A model generated the notes under the pieces. The model saw only the letters and a list, made by a program, of their open reading frames with translations. It searched no databases and was not told the DNA's origin. Below, piece by piece: positions 9,096-18,811 of a stretch of DNA of 64,000 bases (position 1 is its first letter; each line of letters starts with the position of its first letter). This DNA is from Muribaculaceae bacterium Isolate-013 (NCI) (GTDB lineage Bacteria; Bacteroidota; Bacteroidia; Bacteroidales; Muribaculaceae): assembly GCA_004102785.1 (NCBI GenBank), contig SCEJ01000002.1, forward strand, positions 98,046-162,045, read 5' to 3'. A program made the translations under genes and the position numbers.

Positions 9096-9890
9096 ATGAA
9101 ACAATATCTTGACCTGCTGAAACATATCCTCGACAACGGCGTGGAGAAACACGACCGCACCGGCACCGGCACCCGCTCGGTGTTCGGCTACCAGATGCGC
9201 TTCGACCTCTCGGAGGGATTCCCGCTGCTCACCACCAAGAAGCTGCATCTGAAGTCGATTATCCACGAACTGCTGTGGTTTCTCAAAGGCGACACCAACG
9301 CCCGCTACCTTCAGGAGAACGGCGTGAGGATATGGAACGAATGGGCCGACCCCGACGGCAACCTGGGGCATATCTACGGCTACCAGTGGCGTTCGTGGCC
9401 GGGCTACGACGGCTCGTTCATCGACCAGATTTCGGAGGCCGTCGACACCATAAAGCACAACCCCGACTCACGCCGCATCATAGTGAGCGCCTGGAATGTG
9501 GCCGACCTCGGCCAGATGAACCTGCCGCCGTGCCACGCGCTGTTCCAGTTCTATGTGGCCGCCGGCAAACTCTCGCTTCAGCTCTACCAGCGCAGCGCCG
9601 ACTGCTTCCTGGGTGTGCCGTTCAACATCGCCTCCTACGCCCTGCTCCTTATGATGACCGCACAGGCATGCGGCCTGCAGCCCGGCGAGTTCATCCACAC
9701 CCTGGGCGACGCGCACCTATACAACGACCACCTCGACCAGGCGCGCCTTCAGCTCACACGCCAGCCCCGCCCCCTGCCGCAGATGCGCCTCAACCCCGCC
9801 GTCGACAACCTGCTCGGCTTCAGCTACGACGACTTCACCCTCGAAAACTACGACCCGCATCCGCATATTCCAGCAAAAGTATCAGTATGA
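9096..9890 (+). CDS. thyA: Thymidylate synthase
   Basis: Converts dUMP to dTMP using methylene-tetrahydrofolate. It has 264 residues from the ATG at 9096, the same length as the E. coli enzyme. It contains DRTGTGT near the N-terminus, the catalytic cysteine in [12 protein letters not shown], the dUMP-binding [18 protein letters not shown] segment and the C-terminal [10 protein letters not shown]. The longer open frame upstream is out-of-frame read-through of the polyferredoxin gene and is ignored. Its stop overlaps the folA start (ATGA), so the two folate-cycle enzymes are translationally coupled. Confidence 0.97.
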   Translation: MKQYLDLLKHILDNGVEKHDRTGTGTRSVFGYQMRFDLSEGFPLLTTKKLHLKSIIHELLWFLKGDTNARYLQENGVRIWNEWADPDGNLGHIYGYQWRSWPGYDGSFIDQISEAVDTIKHNPDSRRIIVSAWNVADLGQMNLPPCHALFQFYVAAGKLSLQLYQRSADCFLGVPFNIASYALLLMMTAQACGLQPGEFIHTLGDAHLYNDHLDQARLQLTRQPRPLPQMRLNPAVDNLLGFSYDDFTLENYDPHPHIPAKVSV

Positions 9891-10378
9891 TCAGAATCAT
9901 AGCCTCAACAGGGCGCGACGGCGCCATCGGGCGCCGGGGCGACCTGGCATTCCACATATCGGCCGACCTGCGCCGGTTCAAGACCCTCACCACCGGTCAC
10001 ACCGTGGTGATGGGGCGCCGCACATTCGAGTCGCTCCCCAAAGGAGCGCTCCCCCGCCGCCGCAACATAGTGGTGACGCGCAACCACGCCTTCAGCGCCC
10101 CCGGCGCAGAGTGCGCCCCCTCGCTCGAGGCCGCCCTCGCAATGGCAGCCTCGCCGCAGACCGACACCTTCATCATCGGCGGGGTCGAGATATACTCGCA
10201 GTCGATGCCGCTGGCCGACGAGCTTCTCCTCACCGAAGTCGACGCCGTATGCCCCGGCGCCGACACCTTCTTTCCCGCCATAACACCCGGAGAATGGGTG
10301 GTGACAGAAGATTCCGGGCTGCTGACCGACGACAAATCCGGACTGAATTACCGTTTCGTTTGTTATTGTCGTAAATAA
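9887..10378 (+). CDS. folA: Dihydrofolate reductase
   Basis: Regenerates tetrahydrofolate from the dihydrofolate produced by the adjacent ThyA. It has 163 residues from the ATG at 9887, overlapping the thyA stop by 4 nt. Family marks are [20 protein letters not shown] at the N-terminus, [13 protein letters not shown] (NADPH-binding region) and [11 protein letters not shown]. Length is typical. The tRNA-Arg promoter lies within its last codons and just after them. Confidence 0.96.
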   Translation: MIRIIASTGRDGAIGRRGDLAFHISADLRRFKTLTTGHTVVMGRRTFESLPKGALPRRRNIVVTRNHAFSAPGAECAPSLEAALAMAASPQTDTFIIGGVEIYSQSMPLADELLLTEVDAVCPGADTFFPAITPGEWVVTEDSGLLTDDKSGLNYRFVCYCRK

Positions 10379-10390
10379 TCGCTAACTTTG
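10359..10390 (+). promoter_or_regulatory. Promoter of tRNA-Arg
   Basis: TTTG (10359-10362), 20 nt spacer, TAACTTTG (10383-10390). The -33 box sits inside the end of folA. Predicted start is near 10396, about 16 nt before the mature tRNA. Confidence 0.75.
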
Positions 10391-10411
10391 CACCTGCCTC
10401 GGAAAAGGCAT

Positions 10412-10483
10412 GCCCTGGTAGTTCAACGGATAGAATAGATGTTTCCTAAACATTAGATAGCAGTTCGATTCTGCTCCGGGGTA
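10412..10483 (+). tRNA. tRNA-Arg (anticodon CCU)
   Basis: A 72-nt cloverleaf folds fully: acceptor GCCCTGG with CCGGGGT (two G-U pairs), D-stem GTTC/GAAT, anticodon stem GATGT/ACATT with loop TTCCTAA (anticodon CCT), and T-arm AGCAG-TTCGATT-CTGCT. The discriminator is A. The CCA end is not encoded. Confidence 0.95.
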
Positions 10484-10535
10484 CTGTTTCAAACCCCAGC
10501 GCCCTGCCTCAAGGGCGCTGACTGTATTATTTGGT

Positions 10536-12551
10536 ATGCTGTTGAGTATGCGCAGGATTCTCTGGATGAGGTGGCTAATGATTGCGGCGGTGGCACTTGC
10601 TGTGGCCGCCTGCGCCTCCATAGGGCGCCCCGAGGGGGGGCCGCGCGACGAGAAAGCCCCCGAGTTCGTGCGCTCCACCCCGATGCCGGGCGAGGTCAAC
10701 GTAGACCGCGGGCGCATCGACATCTTTTTCAACGAGAACATCAAGCTGGAGGACGCATCGAACAAGATAGTGGTGTCGCCGGCGCAGGCGCAGAGTCCCG
10801 CCATATCGTCGAACGGGCGGCGCCTCTCGGTGGAGTTCCGCGACAGCATAGTGCCCGACGCCACCTATACCATCGACTTCTCCGATGCCATACGCGACCT
10901 CAACGAGGGTAACATCCTCGACAACTTCGCCATCGACTTCTCAACCGGTCCGACAATCGACTCCCTCCGGATATCAGGAATGGTGTTCGAGGCCCGCACC
11001 CTGGAGCCGGCGCAGGGAATGGTGGTCGGCGTATATTCCGACCTGAGCGACACCGCCCTCACAACCATGCCGATGGAGCGTGTGGCCAAGACCAACCAGT
11101 ACGGCCAGTTCACCATACGCGGGCTCAAGCCGGGCGAATACCGCATCTTCGCCATCGACGACCGCAACCACGACTGGCGCTGGGACCGCTCCGAGAACGT
11201 AGCTTTCTATCCGCTGACAATCTCACCGTCGGCGCAGACCGTGGAACTGACCGACACCCTGCTCTCCTCGCTCCGCACCGACTCGGTGGCCACCCGCCAG
11301 GCCACACAGTTCCTCCCCGACGACATTCTGCTGACATGGTTCAACGAGAACTACCGCACCCAGTATCTGCGTGACTACAAACGCCCCGTGCGGCGTCAGC
11401 TCACATTCCTTTTCGGAGCGCCCAGGGCCGAGGCTCCGGAATTTACAGTGGCAAACGGACCGCTGGCAGGCCGCTCTCTCGACGAGCCGGAAATGGCAGT
11501 GCTTGAAACGCGGCCCGAACGCGACTCGCTCGTCTACTGGCTGCGGCACCCCTCGCTGGTGGCGCAGGACTCCCTTTTCATTGCCGCGCGCTACCAGAAG
11601 ACCGACTCGGCCGGCGACCTGGCCTGGCAGACCGACACACTGAAAATGTTCTTCCGCGACCCAAAGCCGAAGAAAAAAGAGAAAAACGACACACTCCCCC
11701 CCGAGCCGGTATTCCTCACTCTGCGCAACCTCAGCCAGAACCCGCAGGAACTGAACCACCCCCTGAGACTCGAAGCCTCGGAGCCGCTCGACTCCATACC
11801 CGCCGGCGCACTGCGCCTGGAAATGGCCTCCGACACACTCTGGGTAGCCGCCGATACCGGCGCGGCAATCCCCGACTCCCTCTCGCGGCGATTCTGGACA
11901 ATCCCCGTGCAGTGGCAGGAGGGAGCGCGCTACCGGCTCACCGCCGACTCCCTCTCGGTGGTCAACATCTACGGCGAAGGGATAAAACCCCTGAAAGGGG
12001 AATTCACCACCCGGCAGATGGCCGACTACGGCACCGTGCGCCTCAATATCACCGACATACCCTACGACTCGCTGGGCCCCCTCCCGGTAGTAGTGGAACT
12101 GCTCGACAACCAGGACAAACCGGTGAAGACCGCCGGCGCGCTGCCGGGGCAGGGAGCCTCGTTCACCCACCTGCTCCCTGGCGCATATTACGCACGCGCA
12201 TTCATCGACCTCAACGGCAACGGGATATGGGATACAGGCAATCTCGGCGCCAGCCATCCGGCCGAGGAGGTGTTCTACTACCCCAAAAAGCTCAATGTGC
12301 GCAAGAACTGGGATATATCGCAGGACTGGGCTATGTTCGAGCTGCCGGTAGACCTTCAGAAACCCTACGACATAAAGAAGAACAAGCCCAAGACCAAGGA
12401 CGCCCCTCAGCGGGGCACTGACGACGAAGAGGAGGAGGACCCCAACGATCCCTTCGGCTCGCAAGGCTCCTGGGGCAACGGCTCACAATACAACAACGCC
12501 CACCGTTTCAGCGGCGGTGCCGGAATGCAGACAGTGAAGAAAACCCAGTGA
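10536..12551 (+). CDS. Ig-like (SbsA/Big_5-type) domain lipoprotein
   Basis: Probable cell-envelope lipoprotein. The N-terminus has a hydrophobic stretch ending in a lipobox-like VAACAS (Cys near residue 26, or near 22 if the ATG at 10548 is used). Next comes an SbsA Ig-like domain (about residues 40-140: APEFVRSTPMPGEVNV, IDIFFNENIKL, TYTIDFSDAIRDLNEGN). A carboxypeptidase-regulatory-like segment follows (about 145-235: GMVVGVYSDL, YGQFTIRGLKPGEYRIFAIDD). A long mixed region ends with a second LPGAYYARAFIDLNGNGIWD unit. The C-terminus is acidic and Ser/Gly/Asn-rich. The family is common in Bacteroidetes; its function is unknown. The stop overlaps the GTG start of the next gene. Confidence 0.8.
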   Translation: MLLSMRRILWMRWLMIAAVALAVAACASIGRPEGGPRDEKAPEFVRSTPMPGEVNVDRGRIDIFFNENIKLEDASNKIVVSPAQAQSPAISSNGRRLSVEFRDSIVPDATYTIDFSDAIRDLNEGNILDNFAIDFSTGPTIDSLRISGMVFEARTLEPAQGMVVGVYSDLSDTALTTMPMERVAKTNQYGQFTIRGLKPGEYRIFAIDDRNHDWRWDRSENVAFYPLTISPSAQTVELTDTLLSSLRTDSVATRQATQFLPDDILLTWFNENYRTQYLRDYKRPVRRQLTFLFGAPRAEAPEFTVANGPLAGRSLDEPEMAVLETRPERDSLVYWLRHPSLVAQDSLFIAARYQKTDSAGDLAWQTDTLKMFFRDPKPKKKEKNDTLPPEPVFLTLRNLSQNPQELNHPLRLEASEPLDSIPAGALRLEMASDTLWVAADTGAAIPDSLSRRFWTIPVQWQEGARYRLTADSLSVVNIYGEGIKPLKGEFTTRQMADYGTVRLNITDIPYDSLGPLPVVVELLDNQDKPVKTAGALPGQGASFTHLLPGAYYARAFIDLNGNGIWDTGNLGASHPAEEVFYYPKKLNVRKNWDISQDWAMFELPVDLQKPYDIKKNKPKTKDAPQRGTDDEEEEDPNDPFGSQGSWGNGSQYNNAHRFSGGAGMQTVKKTQ

Positions 12552-13414
12552 AACGCAGCGCCATGATCGACAAGGACCTCATACACCAGCCACAGCTATG
12601 GCAACTGGTCGCCGAGATTTCCGACACGGAACTTTCGGCAATAGCGTTCTGCCCCTTTGAGGACGGCGCGCTGCAACATATGGAGGCCCCGCTGAAAGGC
12701 ACCTCCCACTCCGAACGCCTCAAATCGCTCGAAAGCGCCGTCTACGACAATCCCGGCCTGCTGGCCGAATATGGCTCGGTGACAATACTGTGGCGCACAC
12801 CGCGGTTCACGCTCATGCCCGGATTCGTGACTGACGACGCGGTGGCGGCCGAGACGCTCCACACCGTATACCCGCCCGACACATCGGCTCCGGAACACGA
12901 GCAGATGAGCGACATATGGCCGCGCCTTGATGTGCGGCTGGAATATGAAGTGCCGGCCGACACGGCCAATTTCGTGCGCCGCACCTTCGTGAATCCGGCC
13001 ATGCACCACACCCTTTCGCCGCAGGCGGTGTGGTTCGGCGCCCGGCACACAGGCCGTGCACGCGGCAAGACCCTTGTCAACCTGCGGCACGACTCCATGG
13101 ACGTGGTGGTGCTCGGCGACCGCGCACCGCTGCTGGCCAACACCTTCGACTGCCCCGACAACGCCGATGCCGTGTACTATCTCCTGGCAATGCGCCAGGC
13201 CCTGGAACTGCGCCAGACCGACGAGATAATAATAGCCGGCGACTCGCGGCGCCGCGCGGCAATAACCCCGCTGCTGCGGCGATACGTGTCGTATGTGATG
13301 CCCGCCATCTTCCCGGCGGAGCTTTTCAGGGCGGGGCGCGCCGTGCTTTCATGCCCGTTCGAGACGGCGATAACGCCGGTGGCCTTTCTCAAGCCCGACA
13401 AACGTAAAACATGA
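12548..13414 (+). CDS. DUF3822-family protein
   Basis: It has 288 residues from GTG 12548, overlapping the upstream stop; the ATG at 12563 is an equally possible start. The gene sits directly before rsmD, which is the usual Bacteroidetes placement of DUF3822 genes. I made the call from that context plus the general sequence character (LQHMEAPLKG, HSMDVVVLGDRAPLLANTF-like stretches). The fold is thought to be actin/ASKHA-like in this family, but no catalytic function is known. It is cytoplasmic, with no signal or membrane segment. Confidence 0.7.
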   Translation: MKRSAMIDKDLIHQPQLWQLVAEISDTELSAIAFCPFEDGALQHMEAPLKGTSHSERLKSLESAVYDNPGLLAEYGSVTILWRTPRFTLMPGFVTDDAVAAETLHTVYPPDTSAPEHEQMSDIWPRLDVRLEYEVPADTANFVRRTFVNPAMHHTLSPQAVWFGARHTGRARGKTLVNLRHDSMDVVVLGDRAPLLANTFDCPDNADAVYYLLAMRQALELRQTDEIIIAGDSRRRAAITPLLRRYVSYVMPAIFPAELFRAGRAVLSCPFETAITPVAFLKPDKRKT

Positions 13415-13418
13415 CAAT

Positions 13419-13970
13419 ATGAGGATTATACGCGGAAAATACGGCCGACGCCGCTTCAACGTCCCCACCAACATCACCGCCCGCCCCACAACCGACTTCG
13501 CCAGGGAGAATATCTTCAACGTTATCGAGAATCTGGTCGACTTCGAGGAGCGGCAGCCCGAGGCGCTCGACCTTTTCGCCGGAACGGGTGCGGTGTCATT
13601 CGAGTTCCTCAGCCGCGGTTGCCGCTCGGTGACCTCGGTGGAGAAGGCCGCCACACAGGCCCGCTTCATAGCCAAGGTGGCCCGCGAGCTGGGCGCCGAC
13701 AACCACACCCTGGTGCGGGGCGACGCCCTACGATTCATCGACAGCGGCGCCCATCCCTACGACATAGTGTTCGCCGACCCCCCATACGACCTCCCCGGCT
13801 TCGGCGAAATCCCCGCCAAAGTTCTATCTTCCGGCCTGCTGCGCCCGGGGTCGCTCTTCATCATCGAGCACTCCAGGGCCTACGACTTCTCTACCCTGCC
13901 CCATTTCATGGAGCACCGTGCCTACGGCTCGGTCAACTTCTCTATCTTCCGCATCCCCGAAGAGCAGTGA
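13419..13970 (+). CDS. rsmD: 16S rRNA m2G966 methyltransferase
   Basis: SAM-dependent N2-guanine methyltransferase acting on 16S rRNA in the small subunit. It has 183 residues, typical for RsmD. It begins MRIIRGKYGRRRF and carries the characteristic RPTTDFARENIFNVIE segment. The SAM motif is LDLFAGTGAVSFEFLSRG (residues about 48-65) and the catalytic motif is FADPPYDLPG (near 112-121). It lies 4 nt after the DUF3822 gene and 7 nt before the permease gene, so these genes probably share a transcript. Confidence 0.95.
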   Translation: MRIIRGKYGRRRFNVPTNITARPTTDFARENIFNVIENLVDFEERQPEALDLFAGTGAVSFEFLSRGCRSVTSVEKAATQARFIAKVARELGADNHTLVRGDALRFIDSGAHPYDIVFADPPYDLPGFGEIPAKVLSSGLLRPGSLFIIEHSRAYDFSTLPHFMEHRAYGSVNFSIFRIPEEQ

Positions 13971-13977
13971 AAGCGCA

Positions 13978-14802
13978 ATGATTGAATACTTCGACTATCC
14001 CTTTTTTGTAAACGCCCTCTGGGGTGTGGTGCTGATTTCGGTGGCCTCGGCCATAGTCGGCACCTACATTGTGGCGCGGCGCATGGTGGCCATATGCGGC
14101 GGCATCACCCACGCCTGCTTCGGAGGGCTGGGTCTGGGCTGCTTCATGGGGTGGAATCCGCTGGCAGTGGCGGCGGCATTCGCCGTAGGGTCGTCGCTGG
14201 GAGTGGAATGGCTGTCGGAGCGCCAGCGGCTGCGCCAGGATTCGGCGATCGCCGTGGTGTGGTCGCTCGGCATGGCCCTGGGTGTGCTGTTCGTGTTTCT
14301 CACTCCGGGCTATGTGCCGGAGCTGAACTCGTTTCTGTTCGGCAACATCCTCACCGTCACCCGCACCGACCTGTGGCTTTTCGGAGGGTTCACGGCCGTG
14401 CTGACAGCCTTTTTCGCTCTCAACTACCGTCGCATCGTCGCCGTGGCCTTCGACCCCGATTTCGCCCGGGTGGCGGGGCTACCCGTGCGGCTGCTCCAGG
14501 GAGTGATGTCGGTGCTGGTGGCCGTGTGCATCGTGCTTGCCATACGCCTTGTGGGGGTCATGCTCCTGATGGCGGTAATCTCACTGCCTCAGCTCACCGC
14601 CGAGGTGGCATGCCGCCGTTTCGGCTCGATAATGGCAGGCTCGGTGGCAGTGTCGCTGGTGTGCTCGGTGGCCGGTCTTTTCCTGTCAATGGCCGTCGAT
14701 GTGCCCTGCTCGGCCCTTATCGTGATGTTCATGGGAGCGGCATTCGCCGTGGCGCGCTGCTGCCGCAAAATGTTCAAACGCCCTCAGGCCGATGGCAACT
14801 GA
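13978..14802 (+). CDS. ZnuB/MntB-type metal ABC transporter permease
   Basis: Membrane subunit of a divalent metal (zinc or manganese) ABC importer. It has 274 residues from the ATG at 13978; the longer frame overlaps rsmD and lacks support. About eight hydrophobic helices are visible, with the family segments IVARRMVAICGGITHACFGG and RLVGVMLLMAVISLPQ. No ATP-binding or solute-binding partner is adjacent, so the cognate ATPase must be elsewhere and the metal is not determined. It overlaps the start of the lysozyme gene by 11 nt. Confidence 0.88.
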   Translation: MIEYFDYPFFVNALWGVVLISVASAIVGTYIVARRMVAICGGITHACFGGLGLGCFMGWNPLAVAAAFAVGSSLGVEWLSERQRLRQDSAIAVVWSLGMALGVLFVFLTPGYVPELNSFLFGNILTVTRTDLWLFGGFTAVLTAFFALNYRRIVAVAFDPDFARVAGLPVRLLQGVMSVLVAVCIVLAIRLVGVMLLMAVISLPQLTAEVACRRFGSIMAGSVAVSLVCSVAGLFLSMAVDVPCSALIVMFMGAAFAVARCCRKMFKRPQADGN

Positions 14803-15559
14803 CTCCACACTGAAAAGCTATCGCCGCCGTGGGGTGCGCATCCTGGCCGTGGCGATGACTGTTTCGGCGCTGTGTATCGCCGGATGGTTCGCCTACGACC
14901 GCTGGCTTGCACCGGGCGCCGACCCCTCGGAGGAGCTTTATCCGCTTCGGGGCGTCGATGTGTCGGCCCACAACGGCGATATCGACTTCGGGCGGCTGCG
15001 CAGCGACTCTGTGGTGCATTTTGTCTACATAAAGGCTACCGAGGGCACCGACTTTCTTGACCGCAATTTCATCACGAACTGGCGCGGAGCGGCTACGGCC
15101 GGCATCCCTGCCGGGGCCTACCACTTTTTCCGCTTCGACACCGACGGCGAGCTCCAGGCCATAAACTTCCTGTGGGCGCTGCGCGGACGCCACTTTGACC
15201 TTGTGCCGGCAATCGACATCGAGGAGTGGGGCAACCCCGACGGCCATGCCACGGCCCGCATCGTGGAGCGGCTACGCATCATGATTACCTACCTGGAGGC
15301 TCACGGCGTGCATCCGATGCTCTACACAAACAAGGATGGCTACTACCGCTTCATACGCGGCAACTTCGACAGCTACCCGCTGTGGATATGTTCCTTTTCC
15401 GACCCGCCCCTGGAAGGGAACGCCCCCTGGACACTCTGGCAGTACTCCCACCGCGGCCGCATCGACGGCATCCCCTCAACGGTCGACCTCAACTGCGCCT
15501 CATCAGCCGCAAACATATTCACCTCGCCCTCAAAGGGAGCGACGGGCGGCGTTCAGTGA
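14792..15559 (+). CDS. GH25-family lysozyme, membrane-anchored
   Basis: Predicted N-acetylmuramidase. It has 255 residues. One hydrophobic helix (about residues 17-35) after a basic head suggests a signal anchor with the catalytic domain in the periplasm. The GH25 marks are GVDVSAHNGDIDF near residue 52, YIKATEGTDF, GAYHFFRF and the acidic pair in AIDIEEW (catalytic D and E). WTLWQYS near the C-terminus is also typical. The start overlaps the permease stop, so translation is probably coupled, although a functional link to metal uptake is not evident. It converges with the next gene by 7 nt. Confidence 0.9.
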   Translation: MATDSTLKSYRRRGVRILAVAMTVSALCIAGWFAYDRWLAPGADPSEELYPLRGVDVSAHNGDIDFGRLRSDSVVHFVYIKATEGTDFLDRNFITNWRGAATAGIPAGAYHFFRFDTDGELQAINFLWALRGRHFDLVPAIDIEEWGNPDGHATARIVERLRIMITYLEAHGVHPMLYTNKDGYYRFIRGNFDSYPLWICSFSDPPLEGNAPWTLWQYSHRGRIDGIPSTVDLNCASSAANIFTSPSKGATGGVQ

Positions 15560-16005
15560 CGGGCGCCGGCTGCATCGGCACGCGCCTCGGCCACAATCAT
15601 CAGGAGTTCCTCGCGCACGTCGGCGGGAAGCTCTATGCCACGCAACTGCAGCGAACGGGCCCATGGCGCTATGTCGGCCGGGAGGAGGGTAAGAAGCACA
15701 TCGCGGAACTCGTCGGCCTCTTCCGGAGTATAGCTTTCGGGGCTGCGGCCCGCATAGGCATCAAGCTCCTCGTCGTCGAAATACTCTATTTTCTCACTGA
15801 TTCCGGCAAGGAGAGAATCGCGCTCGCATGTGATGTGCATGCCGCAGCAGGCACCCTCCTCAAGGTTGTTGCCCGCCGGAGGGTCCACAACCTTCGGGCC
15901 ATGGAGCTCCGTGGATGCGCCCCGGCGCACATCGCGCCGGTGCAGCAGCCACAGCACCAGCCCCAGGGCACAGAGAGCCGCAAGGAGTATCAGAGCCGGA
16001 ATCAT
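15553..16005 (-). CDS. Small single-helix membrane protein of unknown function
   Basis: It has 150 residues from the ATG at 16005, overlapping the aroA stop (ATGA). One N-terminal helix (about residues 2-21) is followed by a cytoplasmic or periplasmic domain. That domain has a compact cysteine motif (EEGACCGMHITCE) and an acidic segment (IEYFDDEELDAYAGR) ending in a helical region. Similar proteins occur in Bacteroidetes downstream of aroA. The CCG...C cysteines could bind a metal, but I see no catalytic signature. I cannot name it further. Confidence 0.75.
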   Translation of the reverse strand: MIPALILLAALCALGLVLWLLHRRDVRRGASTELHGPKVVDPPAGNNLEEGACCGMHITCERDSLLAGISEKIEYFDDEELDAYAGRSPESYTPEEADEFRDVLLTLLPADIAPWARSLQLRGIELPADVREELLMIVAEARADAAGARH

Positions 16006-17336
16006 AGGGCGTCGCCCTCCTCCCCGGGGGGCACAAGAGGCGAGCCGTCGGGGGCGGTGATATGCCCCTGAGGCGAAACAACACATTCGCGCAGTGTAAA
16101 TCCAAGCGAGCGCAGGGCATCCCAGTAGCCCGGGAACGATTTGTCGACACACTCCACATCGCACACCACCGCGCCGGGGATATAGACCGCAGCCGGAGCG
16201 AGAGCCATTGCCAGACGGTGGTCGCCACGCGGGTCGAATACCGGGAAAGCAGCCACCGGATGGCGGCGGCCGTCCCACTCTATGCCGTAATCGCGAATCA
16301 GCTCGCAGGAGCAGCCCACCTTATCGAGTTCGGCAGCGATGGCATGGAGGCGGTCACATTCCTTTATCGCCAGCCCTTTCAGCCCGGTAAGACGGAAAGG
16401 CACTCCGAGCAACGCCGCACAGACAGCCAGGGCCGGAGCCATGTCGGGTGTGTCGGAGAGGTCAAGGTCAAGGCGTCCGAACACCTCGGGCGAGGGCTGA
16501 AGCTCAATTGCCCCGGGTTCCGACTCCGACGGCTCTGTGACAACGCCGAGCTGCGCGAAATAATTCACCGCGCGGGCATCGCCCTGGAGCGAAGCGGCGT
16601 CGAGCCCCCTGACGGTAATCCATCCGGCTGTCAGAGCCGTTATCTCATAGAAGAAAGCGGCCGCCGACCAGTCGCCCTCGGCATCGTCGGCCGAGGGTGC
16701 CCGGTAGGAGCCCGGAGCCACCGACACCGACAGCAGCGAGCGCTCGGCGGCGATGCCGCGGCGGTCCATCATGGAAAGTGTCAGCGATATATATGGAGCG
16801 GATACCGGCTCGCCCGAGAGGTTGACCGTGAGCCCCTGCTCCATAAGGGGGGCCGCCATGAGCAGCGCGGAGACAAACTGCGACGACACCGTGGCGTCGA
16901 CCGTCACCTCCCCTCCCCTCAGGCGTCTGCCGCTGACGCGCAGCGGAGGATACCCCTCGCGGCCGAGATATTCTATATCGGCGCCGCAGGCCTTCAAGGC
17001 CGTTACGAGCGGCTCTATCGGCCGCTCTGCCATGCGCCCGCTTCCGGAGAGCACCGCGCGGCACCCCTCGCGTGCCGCCACAAAGGCGGTGAGGAACCGC
17101 ATGGCGGTGCCGCAGTTGTCAACATTGATTTCAACCTCGTCGGAGCCTGCTCCGGCCAGCGCATCGAGCGCCCGGCGCATCACGGCCGTATCGGCGCAGT
17201 CGGGGCATACGGGTGAAGGCGCGCCCGGAGTCATGGCGGCGAGCACCAGCGCCCGGTTTGCCACGGACTTCGACAGCGGCACCTCGACCAGCCCCTCCTC
17301 TATAAGTTCCTCGGGGCCGAATATAGAATAATTCAT
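16002..17336 (-). CDS. aroA: 3-phosphoshikimate 1-carboxyvinyltransferase (EPSP synthase)
   Basis: Sixth step of the shikimate pathway: transfers enolpyruvyl from PEP to shikimate-3-phosphate. It has 444 residues, full length. Visible marks are VPLSKSVANRALVLAA (the S-K motif that binds the substrate phosphate), DNCGTAMRFLTAF, SSQFVSALLMAAPL and, near the C-terminus, LKIKECDR-like LAIKECDRLHA and DPRGDHRLAMALAPAA. It starts at ATG 17336, 17 nt downstream of the PLP-enzyme gene stop on the same strand. Confidence 0.95.
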   Translation of the reverse strand: MNYSIFGPEELIEEGLVEVPLSKSVANRALVLAAMTPGAPSPVCPDCADTAVMRRALDALAGAGSDEVEINVDNCGTAMRFLTAFVAAREGCRAVLSGSGRMAERPIEPLVTALKACGADIEYLGREGYPPLRVSGRRLRGGEVTVDATVSSQFVSALLMAAPLMEQGLTVNLSGEPVSAPYISLTLSMMDRRGIAAERSLLSVSVAPGSYRAPSADDAEGDWSAAAFFYEITALTAGWITVRGLDAASLQGDARAVNYFAQLGVVTEPSESEPGAIELQPSPEVFGRLDLDLSDTPDMAPALAVCAALLGVPFRLTGLKGLAIKECDRLHAIAAELDKVGCSCELIRDYGIEWDGRRHPVAAFPVFDPRGDHRLAMALAPAAVYIPGAVVCDVECVDKSFPGYWDALRSLGFTLRECVVSPQGHITAPDGSPLVPPGEEGDAL

Positions 17337-17353
17337 TATGTAACTGTTCGGAT

Positions 17354-18553
17354 TTATTTAACAGAGTCGACGGCCTCGGCCAGCTTTTCAAGAGCCTTCT
17401 GCAGACAACAGCGCGGGGTGGCTATGTTCACCCTCATGAAGCCTGCCCCCTCGGGACCGAACATCTCGCCGTCGTTAAGCGCCAGGCCGGCATGGTCGGT
17501 GAGGAGGGTCACAAGGTCGTCGTGCGACAGACCGAGGGCGCGGAAGTCCATCCATATCAGGAACGAAGCCTCCGGCTCCACCATCTTTACCCTGGGCATC
17601 CGCTCGGCAAGGAACTCGCGTGTGAAGCGGATATTCTGCTCTATATAGTCCATCGCCTCGGCCAGCCACGGCTCGCCGTTGTTGTAGGCGGCCTCGGCTC
17701 CGATGGTCGACACAAACGTGGTGGCGTCGAATTCATTGGCCTCGAGCCACTCGAAGAACGGTTCGCGCAGACCGGGATTCTTCACCACGCACCATGAGCT
17801 TACGAGTCCGGGGATGTTGAAGGTTTTCGACGGCGCGCCGAAGGTCACAGCCACAGCCTCGGCGTCCTCGCCGCAGGCCGCAAACGGATAATGCGGACGG
17901 CCGTAGAGCACCAGGTCGCCATGGATTTCGTCAGAAATCACCACCACGCCGTTGCGCCGGGCTATTGTGCCTATGCGCCCCAGCACCTCGCGGCTCCACT
18001 GCAGCCCCACGGGGTTGTGGGGGTTGCAGAGAATCATCAGGCGCGGGCGTTCGCGGGCCACGAGTTCCTCCAGGGCGTCAAGGTCCATCGAGAAGGTATG
18101 CGTCTCGTCATCGAGCACCAGTGGCGCCGGGAGCACCACGCGGCCGTTCCCCTCGATAACACGTTTAAACGGATGATATACCGGGGGCTGGATTAGAATT
18201 TTGTCGCCACGCTGCGAAAAGAAATTGATTGCGAACGCGATTCCCTTCACCACCCCAGGCACGAAGGTAAGCTCGTGGCGCCCCACCTCCCAGTCGTGGC
18301 GGCGGTGCAGCCAGCTTATAATCGAGCCCCAGTAGCCCTCGTCGGGGAGCGAATAGCCATAAATCGGGTGGTCGATACGGCGTCGCAGCGCCTCGGTGAT
18401 CTCAGGGCACACCGGGAAGTCCATGTCGGCAATCCACATCGGTGTAAGATTCTCCTTGCCGAAGAAGTTCTTCAGGCGGTCAAACTTGGTGCAACCCGAC
18501 CCATGGCGGTCAATCACACGGTCGAAATCATAGTTTTTCTTTTCGGTCAACAT
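17354..18553 (-). CDS. MalY/PatB-family PLP-dependent aminotransferase or C-S lyase
   Basis: Fold-type I PLP enzyme of 399 residues. Marks are FDRVIDRHGSGCTKFD at the N-terminus, FVPGVVKGIAFAINFF, NPHNPVG, VVISDEIHGDLV (PLP-pyridine Asp) and the Schiff-base lysine in FGAPSKTFNIPG. The family contains cystathionine beta-lyases and aminotransferases, and the sequence alone does not decide between them. It is upstream of aroA on the same strand with a 17-nt gap, so the two probably form an operon linked to amino-acid synthesis. Confidence 0.9.
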   Translation of the reverse strand: MLTEKKNYDFDRVIDRHGSGCTKFDRLKNFFGKENLTPMWIADMDFPVCPEITEALRRRIDHPIYGYSLPDEGYWGSIISWLHRRHDWEVGRHELTFVPGVVKGIAFAINFFSQRGDKILIQPPVYHPFKRVIEGNGRVVLPAPLVLDDETHTFSMDLDALEELVARERPRLMILCNPHNPVGLQWSREVLGRIGTIARRNGVVVISDEIHGDLVLYGRPHYPFAACGEDAEAVAVTFGAPSKTFNIPGLVSSWCVVKNPGLREPFFEWLEANEFDATTFVSTIGAEAAYNNGEPWLAEAMDYIEQNIRFTREFLAERMPRVKMVEPEASFLIWMDFRALGLSHDDLVTLLTDHAGLALNDGEMFGPEGAGFMRVNIATPRCCLQKALEKLAEAVDSVK

Positions 18554-18811
18554 CTCATAACTGATTTAAGAGCGATAGCAGGCAAATATACGCATAAAAA
18601 CCGAAATCCGCACACATTCCGGCGAGAATCCTGCTACGCCCCCCCATTTTTCGGCTGAACTGTGTAAGAAACAATGCTCTCAGAAAGAATAACCCGGTGA
18701 AATGAACTCACTTTGGCTCAGTATTTTCCCGGGCACATTGAATTTATGCCCTTCGGACAATGTAACATTTCCGCGGCACGACAACACCCGATTGTGATAT
18801 TTGTGAAACAG
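18554..18811. other. Intergenic region upstream of the PLP-enzyme gene
   Basis: A 258-bp stretch between the divergent PLP-enzyme start and the terminator of the fibronectin-type gene. I find no ORF with coding character. It should hold the leftward promoter of the PLP-enzyme gene, but I cannot point to convincing -33/-7 boxes. Confidence 0.4.

Noticed and set aside
9275..9886. N-terminal extension of dihydrofolate reductase
   Set aside because: It reads the thyA gene in another frame. The true start overlaps the thyA stop at 9887.
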